Shown here one piece after another: positions 1 to 5,504 of a stretch of DNA of 7,665 nt. The DNA lies in NCBI GenBank assembly GCA_023427825.1, contig JAEZAI010000403.1:1-7665 (forward strand), given 5' to 3'. The position numbers and the translations under genes are program-made. Every line of letters begins with the position of its first letter. The stretch's first letter is position 1. The stretch comes from Actinomycetes bacterium. Lineage in GTDB: Bacteria > Actinomycetota > Acidimicrobiia > Acidimicrobiales > Microtrichaceae. The notes under the pieces were generated by a model, which saw only the letters and a program-made list of their open reading frames with translations, did no database searches and was not told the DNA's origin.

Positions 1-487
1 AGATCTGCAGCGCTTCCTCAAGCCGTTCGAACCGCTCCGAGATCGGCGGATACGGCACGCCCAGGCCGACGTGCTCGCGTTCGAACCATGCCGCGCCGAT
101 ACCCAGCACCGCGCGGCCACCGGACAACACATCCACCGTCGTCACGGTCTTCGCGAGCAGGCCGGGGTGCCGGTAGGTCACCCCGGTGACGAGCAGCCCG
201 AGGCTGATTCGTGAGGTGTGCCCGGCGAGGTAGCCGAGCAGCGTGTAGCCCTCCAACATGTTGGCCTCCGCGGGCAACCCTGTCGGCTCGATCTGGAAGA
301 AGTGGTCCATGAACCACAGGGAGTTCGCGCCTGCCGCTTCCGCGGCCGTGCCGACGGCCGCGACGCCGAGCACCTCCTCGGTGGCCGGGTTGGCCGTGGT
401 GAACGTGCCGCCGCCGGAAGCCGGGACCAGCTTGCCGTCGACGAGCAGGACGTCGAGGCCGGAGGTGAAGCCGTCGAGATCGACCAT
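1..487 (-). CDS. Chimeric open frame: aldehyde dehydrogenase N-terminus joined to an LLM-class F420-dependent oxidoreductase (partial, runs off the left edge)
   Basis: The frame starts at ATG 487-485 and stays open for 162 codons to the window edge. Residues 1-49 read as an aldehyde dehydrogenase start: LLVDGKLV at 14-21, then NPATEEVLGVAA at 33-44, the usual N-terminal strand of NAD(P)-dependent ALDHs and close to my recollection of mycobacterial AldA (Rv0768). From about residue 50 it is luciferase-like monooxygenase sequence: SLWFMDHFFQI at 56-66, LEGYTLLGYLA at 78-88, TSRISLGLLVTGVTYR at 91-106, VLSGGRAVLGIGAAW at 120-134 and ERFERLEEALQI at 151-162. The ALDH catalytic domain and the LLM N-terminal strand are both missing. 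The start shares one base with the SnoaL stop (TGATG), and GAGGA at 494-498 serves as ribosome binding site. I see the join directly; whether it is biological or an assembly error cannot be decided here. A functional ALDH is very unlikely. Confidence 0.8.
   Translation of the reverse strand, partial: MVDLDGFTSGLDVLLVDGKLVPASGGGTFTTANPATEEVLGVAAVGTAAEAAGANSLWFMDHFFQIEPTGLPAEANMLEGYTLLGYLAGHTSRISLGLLVTGVTYRHPGLLAKTVTTVDVLSGGRAVLGIGAAWFEREHVGLGVPYPPISERFERLEEALQI
328..345 (-). other. Junction between aldehyde dehydrogenase and LLM oxidoreductase sequence
   Basis: Family identity changes within residues 48-54 (AAEAAGA) of the leftmost open frame. Upstream the reading is ALDH, downstream it is LLM oxidoreductase, and the frame is kept. 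An alanine-rich AAEAAGA run is common in LLM proteins just before SLW, and GC-rich alanine codons are a likely place for short homology between unrelated genes. Codon use breaks at the same point: 2 of the first 49 codons end in A or T, against 14 of the next 113. The exact breakpoint cannot be set to the base. Confidence 0.7.
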
Positions 488-1044
488 CACCGGTCCTCGG
501 GCCAGATGGGTGCCGGCGTCTCGTTCAGCGGGTAGTGACCCGGCTGCTTGCCGAGCGCACGGCCCATGCGGGCGGTCATGCCCTCGGAGAGGACGTCCGC
601 CTGCATCATCTCGAGGAAGAGCGTGGCGACGTTGCCGAGGTCGAACCAGTCCCGCTGCCAGGCCCACTGCATGTTGCCGCCGTAGCGGAACCAGCTGCCG
701 CCGATGCCGGCGGCCTCGTAGCTCGTCCCGTCGGGGCGCTTGACGTCGGCCACCTGTCGCCACAGGCCGATGACCTGGCCGACCTTCTCGTCGATCAGGA
801 TCTGCTCGTACGGGTACGTCCAGCCCGCGAGCCCGTCCATCTCCAGGCCGATCGCCCAGTCCCGGATCTGGTCGCGACCGACCGCCATGAAGTTGACCTC
901 GGGCCCGTAGTTCCAGCCGTAGGTGGCGTCCTCGGCGTAGCAGTCGGCCATCAGCCGCCAGTCGCCGGTCTCCTCGGCACGGCGGTTGGCCTCGAGCCAG
1001 TGCTCGACCATGGCCTCGAGCTCGTTGCGTGGGTATGCGGTCAT
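487..1044 (-). CDS. SnoaL-like / NTF2-fold protein of unknown substrate
   Basis: This is a 185-residue soluble protein with the cone-shaped NTF2/SnoaL pattern. A helical start (ELEAMVEHWLEANRRAEETGDW, about 8-29) is followed by MADCYAEDATYGWNYGP (32-48), a short GRDQIRDWA helix (57-65) and the strand segments ILIDEKVGQVIGLWRQVAD (82-100) and WFRYGGNMQWAWQRDWFD (118-135). The family includes ketosteroid isomerases, polyketide cyclases, dehydratases and non-enzymatic members. D34 and D39 lie where acidic active-site residues often occur, but no assignment is safe. I chose ATG 1044 over an upstream in-frame start at 1131 because AGGGGGAA lies 8 bases before it (1053-1060) and the extra 29 residues look non-coding. 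It follows the ferredoxin after 97 bp and overlaps the next start by one base. I recall a hypothetical protein of similar size (Rv0762c) beside the M. tuberculosis CYP51 ferredoxin, so this could be its counterpart. Confidence 0.85.
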   Translation of the reverse strand: MTAYPRNELEAMVEHWLEANRRAEETGDWRLMADCYAEDATYGWNYGPEVNFMAVGRDQIRDWAIGLEMDGLAGWTYPYEQILIDEKVGQVIGLWRQVADVKRPDGTSYEAAGIGGSWFRYGGNMQWAWQRDWFDLGNVATLFLEMMQADVLSEGMTARMGRALGKQPGHYPLNETPAPIWPEDR

Positions 1045-1141
1045 GTGTCTGGTTCCCCCTGGTGTGGATGCCGTTCTGCTGTGCGGGTGGTGGGCGAACT
1101 GGTGGTCAGGCGCGTGCGTGTGGGCTCCCACATGGGTCGCC
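1045..1141. other. 97-bp intergenic gap between ferredoxin and SnoaL-like gene
   Basis: This is the largest non-coding gap in the window. It holds the SnoaL ribosome binding site (1053-1060) and a short perfect inverted repeat, TGTGGG/CCCACA with a 2-base centre (1119-1132), 10 bases after the ferredoxin stop. No T-run follows on the transcribed strand, so it is not a convincing intrinsic terminator; a processing site or weak attenuator is possible. I found no clear -10/-35 promoter pair. Confidence 0.4.
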
Positions 1142-1360
1142 TCAGTCGCTGCGCTCCATCGGCTCCTCGATCAGTGCGATCGCGTGCGTCGGGCAGTACT
1201 TCACCGCCATCTCGGCGGCCGTCCGGTGGCTGTCGTCGGGGTGCTCGTCGAGCACCTTCACCAACATGTCCTTGCCGACCTCGAACAGGTCGGGGGCCTC
1301 GCCCTCGCACACGGCGTGGCCCTGGCACAGGTCGAGGTCGACGACGATGCGGAACCCCAT
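1142..1360 (-). CDS. fdx: 3Fe-4S-type ferredoxin, redox partner of CYP51
   Basis: This 72-residue acidic ferredoxin belongs to the small single-cluster class that donates electrons to actinobacterial cytochromes P450. The cluster ligands are C12, C18 and C56, the last in a C-P pair. The middle position of the motif, normally the second cysteine, is H15 in CQGHAVC. That gives the CxxHxxC...CP variant known among ferredoxins next to mycobacterial P450 genes. DLFEV at 24-28 and AVKYCPTHAIALIEE at 52-66 are typical of the family. The ATG at 1360 overlaps the CYP51 stop by one base (TGATG), so the two are probably made in a coupled way. Its M. tuberculosis counterpart, Rv0763c, has been reported to support CYP51 activity. 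No ferredoxin reductase gene is in the window, so the electron source must be encoded elsewhere. The alternative is that it also serves the CYP123-like P450 upstream. Confidence 0.95.
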   Translation of the reverse strand: MGFRIVVDLDLCQGHAVCEGEAPDLFEVGKDMLVKVLDEHPDDSHRTAAEMAVKYCPTHAIALIEEPMERSD

Positions 1361-2781
1361 CAGGCCCCGCCCCGCTTGGCGGCCTCGGTCCGGCGGCGGT
1401 AGCGCACGCGGCAGGGCTGGGCGAGCTGGACGACCATCTTGGAGTGGTCGTTCCGGTAGGTCTCGGGCGATTGCGCCGGTTCGAGCTCCCAGTCGCGCAG
1501 CAGCACGCAGAAGATCGTCTTGAGCTGCATCAGCGCGAACGCCGCACCCACGCACCGGTGCCGCCCGGCGCCGAACGGGATCCAGTTCCACGGGTTGTCG
1601 AGGTCGTCCTGACGGGGATCGATGTAGCGGCTCGGGTCGAACTCGTCGGGGTTCTCGAACGCGCCCTCGAGCCGGTTGGACACGGCGATCGAGGTGCCCA
1701 CGAGCTTGCCCGGCGGGACGGTGTAGCCCTCGACCTCGAGCGGTTCGACGACCATGCGCAGCAGCAGGATCAGCGGCGGGTGCAGGCGGAGCGCCTCCTT
1801 GATCGAGGCCTCGAGCCACGGCACCTCGCGCAGGTCCTGGTAGGTGATCTCGCCGCCGCCGGCCTCGGCCAGCGCGTCCATCTCTGCCACCACCTTCGCC
1901 ATGACGTCGGGGTTGCGCAGCAGCTCGATGATCACCCACGCGGCGGTGCCGGACGTGGTGTGGTGCCCGGCGAACATCATCGAGATGAACATGCCGGTGA
2001 TGATGTCGGCGGAGAACTGCTCCACCCCGTTCTCGTCCTTGATCGACATCAGGACGTCGACCAGGTCCTTCTCGGCGGCCTCGTCGGAGCCGTCGTCGGC
2101 CGGCGGACCCTCCTGGCGGCGCTTCTCCATGATCGCCTCGATGCGCTCGACCAGCGCGGCCCGCGCCGCGTCGCGCCGGCGGAAGCTCTCGATGTCGGCG
2201 TAGGCGTCGACGTAGGCGATGGCGTCCGTGCCCTGCTCCAGGTCGTGGAACAGGTGCGCCACCGAGGCATCGAGCTCCTCGCGGAACTTCGGGCCGATCA
2301 GGCACGACGTCGACGTGTAGATGAACAGCTCGGCGGTGAAGTCGAGCAGGTCGATCTCGCCCTCGTCGTCCCAGCGCTCGAGCATCCGCTCGATCTCGGC
2401 GGTGATCGTCGCCGCGTGGCCGCGCATGAACTTGTCGCGGAGCGACTGGTTGTGCAGCGCCCGGCGACGCTCCTCGGGGCTGGCGTCGAACACCACGCCC
2501 TCGCCGAAGATCGGGGTCATGAACGGGTAGGCGGCGGCCTGGTCGAGCTCGTCGTCGGAGGCCCGGAAGAAGATCTCGTTGGCCTCGGCGCCCGTGAGGA
2601 GCACGACCTCCTTGTCGGCCAGGCGGAACTCGCCGACGTCGCCGCACTCGTCGCGGGTCCGGCGCATGAGACCGATCGGGTCCACGCGGAGCTCCTCCAG
2701 GTGGCCGGTGCCGCCGTCGTCGCCGGACACCTTCGGGATGTCCGCGCCGGTGGCGCTGCTGCTGGCCATCGTGTCGGTCAT
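1360..2781 (-). CDS. cyp51: Cytochrome P450 CYP51, sterol 14-alpha-demethylase family
   Basis: This 473-residue soluble P450 has no membrane anchor and closely matches my recollection of M. tuberculosis CYP51 (451 residues). The CYP51 B-C-loop signature is present: Y85PFMTPIFGEGVVFD99, with Y85 and F87 at the substrate-contact positions known as Y76 and F78 in M. tuberculosis. IYTSTSCLIGPKF spans 154-166. The I-helix oxygen-binding motif is AGHHTT (271-276), the K-helix ExxR is E329-A-L-R332, and the haem loop is FGAGRHRCVG with ligand C410. CYP51 removes the 14-alpha-methyl group of sterols in three oxygen-dependent steps, releasing formate. The native substrate in non-sterol-making actinobacteria is uncertain. 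ATG 2781 overlaps the SDR stop (ATGA) behind the purine run GAGGGGGAGGGGGA; ATG 2769 is a less likely alternative. The N-terminus is roughly 15-20 residues longer than the mycobacterial protein. The stop overlaps the ferredoxin start. Confidence 0.96.
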   Translation of the reverse strand: MTDTMASSSATGADIPKVSGDDGGTGHLEELRVDPIGLMRRTRDECGDVGEFRLADKEVVLLTGAEANEIFFRASDDELDQAAAYPFMTPIFGEGVVFDASPEERRRALHNQSLRDKFMRGHAATITAEIERMLERWDDEGEIDLLDFTAELFIYTSTSCLIGPKFREELDASVAHLFHDLEQGTDAIAYVDAYADIESFRRRDAARAALVERIEAIMEKRRQEGPPADDGSDEAAEKDLVDVLMSIKDENGVEQFSADIITGMFISMMFAGHHTTSGTAAWVIIELLRNPDVMAKVVAEMDALAEAGGGEITYQDLREVPWLEASIKEALRLHPPLILLLRMVVEPLEVEGYTVPPGKLVGTSIAVSNRLEGAFENPDEFDPSRYIDPRQDDLDNPWNWIPFGAGRHRCVGAAFALMQLKTIFCVLLRDWELEPAQSPETYRNDHSKMVVQLAQPCRVRYRRRTEAAKRGGA

Positions 2782-3659
2782 GCGTCCCCCTCCCCCTCGA
2801 GGTCGGTCTGGTCGGTCTGGTCGGTCTGGTCGGTCGCGTCGGTCTGGACCGGCTGCTCGCCCTCGACGGGGGCGGTGAGCACCGCGTCGCCCGCCACGGG
2901 CGCCTCGGGCTGGACCTCGAGCAGCGCGTAGCGGGTGCCCTTGGGGGGCGAGACGACGGCGAGCACGGCATCGGCGAACTCGGCGGGGGGGATGGCGCCG
3001 TCGTGGCGGAGCAGCCCCCAGCGGTACCAGGACGCGACGACCGTGTTGATCGTGGTCTCGTCCCACGTGGTGCCCTGCTCGGTGCTCGACGGGCCGGGCC
3101 GGACGATCCCCACCCGCACGCCGGTGCCCTCGCACTCCATGGCCATGGCGCGGGCGTAGCCCTCGAGACCGGCCTTGGACGCGACGTACGCGGCCATGTG
3201 CGTGCGGGGTTCCTCGGCCACCTCGGACGTCACGAACACCACGTCGCCGCGCCGGCGGCCGACCATGGCCGGCACGACGGCGTGCACCAGCGCCCGCGCG
3301 CCCAGCAGGTTCACCTGGAGCTGGCGGGTGAACTCGGCCGGGTCGGCCAGCGTGGTGATCGGCTGCACGTCACCGGCGTTGGACACCAGGATCTCGATCG
3401 GGCCCATCTGGGCCTCGGCTCGCCGGGCGAACGTGGCGATCGACTCGCCGTCGGTCAGGTCGAGCGCGAGGGCCAGCGCCTCCCCGCCGTCGGCGACGAT
3501 CTTGGCGGCCAGCTCCGCCAAGCGGTCCACGCGCCGGGCGCCGAGCACGACCGGGTGACCGGCCGCGGCGAGGCGCAGCGCGATCGCCGCGCCGTGGCCC
3601 GACGAGGCGCCGGTGACGATCGCGGCGCGACGCTCGGGGTGCGGTTCGAACCGGGGCAT
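2778..3659 (-). CDS. Short-chain dehydrogenase/reductase (SDR) of the CYP51 operon
   Basis: This is a 293-residue classical SDR with a Rossmann fold. The cofactor glycine motif TGASSGHG is at 16-23, DLT follows at 68-70 and NAG is at 94-96. The catalytic residues are S145, Y158 and K162 (YVASK), with PGP at 188-190. A basic pair, R42-R43, follows the second strand, so NADP(H) is likely preferred. It probably oxidises or reduces an alcohol/ketone on the P450 substrate, but the substrate is not known. The start at ATG 3659 overlaps the upstream P450 stop (TGATG) and has a strong GGGAGGA site at 3667-3673, 7 bases away. The gene ends in a tail of about 20-25 residues with QTD repeats outside the SDR fold. 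It matches the position of the SDR between CYP123 and CYP51 in M. tuberculosis (Rv0765c, from memory). Its stop overlaps the CYP51 start by 4 bases. Confidence 0.93.
   Translation of the reverse strand: MPRFEPHPERRAAIVTGASSGHGAAIALRLAAAGHPVVLGARRVDRLAELAAKIVADGGEALALALDLTDGESIATFARRAEAQMGPIEILVSNAGDVQPITTLADPAEFTRQLQVNLLGARALVHAVVPAMVGRRRGDVVFVTSEVAEEPRTHMAAYVASKAGLEGYARAMAMECEGTGVRVGIVRPGPSSTEQGTTWDETTINTVVASWYRWGLLRHDGAIPPAEFADAVLAVVSPPKGTRYALLEVQPEAPVAGDAVLTAPVEGEQPVQTDATDQTDQTDQTDLEGEGDA
2785..2797 (-). promoter_or_regulatory. Purine-run ribosome binding site for CYP51
   Basis: On the coding strand this reads as two G5 runs separated by A, ending 3 bases before ATG 2781. It lies inside the last codons of the SDR gene. 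Together with the ATGA overlap it supports the 2781 start over 2769. Confidence 0.6.
2802..2846. repeat. Five tandem 9-bp units inside the SDR 3' end
   Basis: GTCGGTCTG repeats at 2802-2810, 2811-2819, 2820-2828 and 2838-2846, with one variant unit, GTCGGTCGC, at 2829-2837. On the coding strand each unit gives Gln-Thr-Asp, or Ala-Thr-Asp for the variant. Because the unit is 9 bp, copy-number change keeps the frame and only alters tail length. The array starts 21 bp before the CYP51 start codon in genome order. Confidence 0.95.
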
Positions 3660-3666
3660 CAGGCGC

Positions 3667-3673
3667 TCCTCCC
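3667..3673 (-). promoter_or_regulatory. Ribosome binding site for the SDR
   Basis: GGGAGGA on the coding strand lies 7 bases before ATG 3659, the clearest Shine-Dalgarno sequence in the window. It sits inside the last codons of the CYP123-like gene, so SDR translation could begin independently even when the P450 frame is broken. Confidence 0.7.
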
Positions 3674-4236
3674 GCTCGACGGGGCACCGGGTCGTGGGGT
3701 GACGCTGGTGGGCACCTTGGCGAAGCCCCGCACGTTGACCGAGTGCACCCGCTCGATGCCGGACGGGTCGATGTCGTAGGTGCTGAACGCGGCGAGCAGC
3801 TCCTCGAGCGCCACTCGGGCCTCGAGCCGGGCGAGCGACGCGCCCAGGCAGAAGTGGCGACCGAAGCCGAAGCTCGCCAGCTGCGGCAGCGGCTCGGGTC
3901 GGTCCAGGTCGTAGACGTCGGGGTTCGAGAACACCCTCGGGTCGCGGTTGGCCGAGCCGGCCAGCAGCAGCACCCGGTCCCCCGCCCGGATCACGTCGTC
4001 GTACCAGGGGATGTCCACGAGCGCGAGGCGGGCGAGCATCTGCGACGACGTGTCGTAGCGCAGCGTCTCCTCGATCCACATGGGGATCCGGCCCGGGTCC
4101 TCGAACGGCTTGGCCCGCTGGTCGTGGTTCCTCCACGCCCAGTACCAGGCGTTCGCGAGCAGCTTGGTGGTGGTCTCGTTGCCGGCCACGACCATGAGGA
4201 AGAGGAAGCCGATGATCTCGTCGTCGGCCAGCCGGT

Positions 4237-4249
4237 CCCCGTCGACTCC
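4237..4249 (-). other. Site of the frameshift in the CYP123-like gene
   Basis: The upstream frame reads LLEVE and then should read V/T-DGDRLADDE. The coding strand here is GGAGTCGACGGGGACC. Restoring one G, either in the GAG/GTC join (4246-4248) or in the G4 run at 4237-4240, reconnects the two frames. No slippery heptamer typical of programmed -1 frameshifting is present. I cannot tell which base is missing. Confidence 0.85.
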
Positions 4250-4920
4250 ACCTCGAGCAGGGCCGAGGTCAGGTCGTCGGTGGGCCGGGCCCGGCGCTGG
4301 GCGAGCATGTCCGAGTAGTAGACGACCAGGTCGAGCGCGGCGGCCGCGCCCTCGGGCGGGACGTCGCGGATGCCCTCCTCCCGGTGCACCAGGAGGTCGC
4401 TCAGCCGGCGGAGCTCCTCGCGGTCCTCGACCGGCACGCCCATGAGCTCGGAGATCACGTCCATGGGGAGCCGGCCGGCGAAGTCGGAGATGAAGTCGAG
4501 GGCGTCGGGCGTCTCGCGCATGCGCTCGATGTACGAGCGGGCGATCTGGCGGATGTGCGGCTCCTGCTCGGCCACCCGCCGGGGCGTGAAGCCCTTGGAG
4601 ACGAGCCCCCGCATGCGGCCGTGCATGGGCGGGTCCATGCCCAGGAACGACATGGTCTTGTGGGCGTGCGGACCTGACGCCGACGGGTCGAGCGACACGC
4701 CGTGCGAGTTGGACAGGCGTTCGAAGTCCCGGAACCCCTCGATCACGTCTGCGTGCCTCGACAGCGCCCAGAAGCCGAGCTCCTCGTTGCGGTAGAGCGG
4801 CGCCTCTTCGCGCAGGCGCTCGTAGGTCGGGTACGGGTCCTCGTGGATCTCGTACGCGTACGGGTCGTAGGTGACCGCGTCGCTGGTCGTGGCGCTCATG
4901 CTCCCCCCGTCTCTCTTTCC

Positions 4921-5493
4921 CTAGCGGACGACCAGGTCCGCCGTGCGGGCCAGCCGCTCGGGCAGGTCCGCGTAGTCCAGGTGCCCCATCCCCGCCTGGA
5001 GCATGGCGCCCGACACGGCGAACTCGAGCGTGGTCAGGACCGCTGGGTCCGCGGCGTCGCCGAGGGCCCGCTCCAGGCGGTGACGCCAGGTCAGGCCGAT
5101 GCGGTCGCGCAGCACCTTGACGTCGGGATCGTTGGACAGCATCGCCACCGTGCACGCCGCGGCGAGCTCGGGCTCGTCCGCCACGAGCAGGGCCATCTCG
5201 GACAGCGTCGACGCCACGCGGGAGGCCGTCGAGCGACGGCCGTCCAGACGGGTCTCGGGCAGCGCCTCGAGTCGGCGCCAGAAGACCTCGGTGACCAGGT
5301 GCTCCCGTGACGCGAAGTAGTTGTACGCCGTGGCCGGCGCCACACCCGCCCGCTTGGCCACGTTGCGCACGGTCAGGCCGTCGTAGCCGACCTGACGGAG
5401 CTCCTCCACGGCCGCGTCGACCAGCCGCTGCACGGTCTGGGCCTGACGGTCCGACAGGTGCCGCCGAGGGGCGAGAGCCACGGAGTTGGACAT
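4921..5493 (-). CDS. TetR-family transcriptional regulator
   Basis: This is a 190-residue protein with the standard TetR layout. Residues 17-65 form the DNA-binding domain: first helix AQTVQRLVDAAVEELRQVG (18-36), then GYDGLTVRNVAKRAGVAPATAYNYF (36-60), which is the helix-turn-helix, and SREHL (62-66). Residues 70-190 are a helical ligand-binding domain with no recognisable ligand. ATG 5493 is 11 bases after the stop of the hydrolase gene and has only a weak GGACAG site. It ends 21 bases before the CYP123-like start, so it is probably in the same transcript. By position it corresponds to the gene next to CYP123 in M. tuberculosis (Rv0767c, from memory) and is the natural candidate to control the P450 genes. 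Most TetR proteins repress their own operon, but no palindromic operator is visible nearby. Start choice is fairly secure because the longer frame upstream is a shadow of the hydrolase gene. Confidence 0.92.
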   Translation of the reverse strand: MSNSVALAPRRHLSDRQAQTVQRLVDAAVEELRQVGYDGLTVRNVAKRAGVAPATAYNYFASREHLVTEVFWRRLEALPETRLDGRRSTASRVASTLSEMALLVADEPELAAACTVAMLSNDPDVKVLRDRIGLTWRHRLERALGDAADPAVLTTLEFAVSGAMLQAGMGHLDYADLPERLARTADLVVR

Positions 5494-5504
5494 CTGTCCA
5501 GATG

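Larger units (their letters stand above)
3659..4899 (-). pseudogene. CYP123-like cytochrome P450 interrupted by a one-base frameshift
   Basis: The N-terminal part starts at ATG 4899 and is good P450 sequence for 218 codons: DPYPTYERLREEAPLYRNEE (21-40), SFLGMDPPMHGRMRGLVSKGFTPRR (84-108, C-helix region) and PMDVISELMGVP (145-156). At about 4246 the frame is lost and the original frame runs as nonsense to 3991. The true continuation, in the -1 frame from 4246 to 3659, supplies 195 residues: VDGDRLADDE, the I-helix AGNETTT, the ExxR motif EETLR and the haem loop FGFGRHFCLG. One added base would give a normal 413-residue P450 (1241 + 1 bases = 414 codons). The sequence and the place next to the SDR match M. 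tuberculosis CYP123 (Rv0766c) as I remember it; the CYP family number is not certain. Function is unknown even in that family. Every motif is preserved, so the break is a sequencing or assembly error or a very recent mutation. The 3' end overlaps the SDR start. Confidence 0.88.

Noticed and set aside
1..10. Adjacent BglII and PstI sites (AGATCTGCAG) as a cloning scar at the window edge
   Set aside because: The bases encode the expected LLM residues (ALQI), so they are natural coding sequence.
1119..1132. Intrinsic terminator after the ferredoxin gene
   Set aside because: The inverted repeat is only 6 bp with a 2-base centre and no T-run follows on the coding strand.
2802..2846. CRISPR or mobile-element repeat
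   Set aside because: Units are contiguous 9-mers within a coding frame, with no spacers and no flanking direct repeats.
535..2931. A very long plus-strand open frame opposite the SnoaL, ferredoxin and CYP51 genes
   Set aside because: Its translation is Arg/Val/Leu/His/Asp-rich low-complexity sequence with no family resemblance. It mirrors high-GC codons of strongly recognised minus-strand genes.
1142..4136. Long minus-strand frames overlapping CYP51 and the SDR in other registers
   Set aside because: They translate to Arg/Pro/Ala-rich sequence without domains. Parts that look real belong to the ferredoxin (end of one frame) and the SDR (end of the other), which have their own coupled starts.
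4237..4249. Programmed -1 ribosomal frameshift in the P450 gene
   Set aside because: No X XXY YYZ slippery sequence or clear downstream structure, and P450s are not known to use one. A missing base is simpler.
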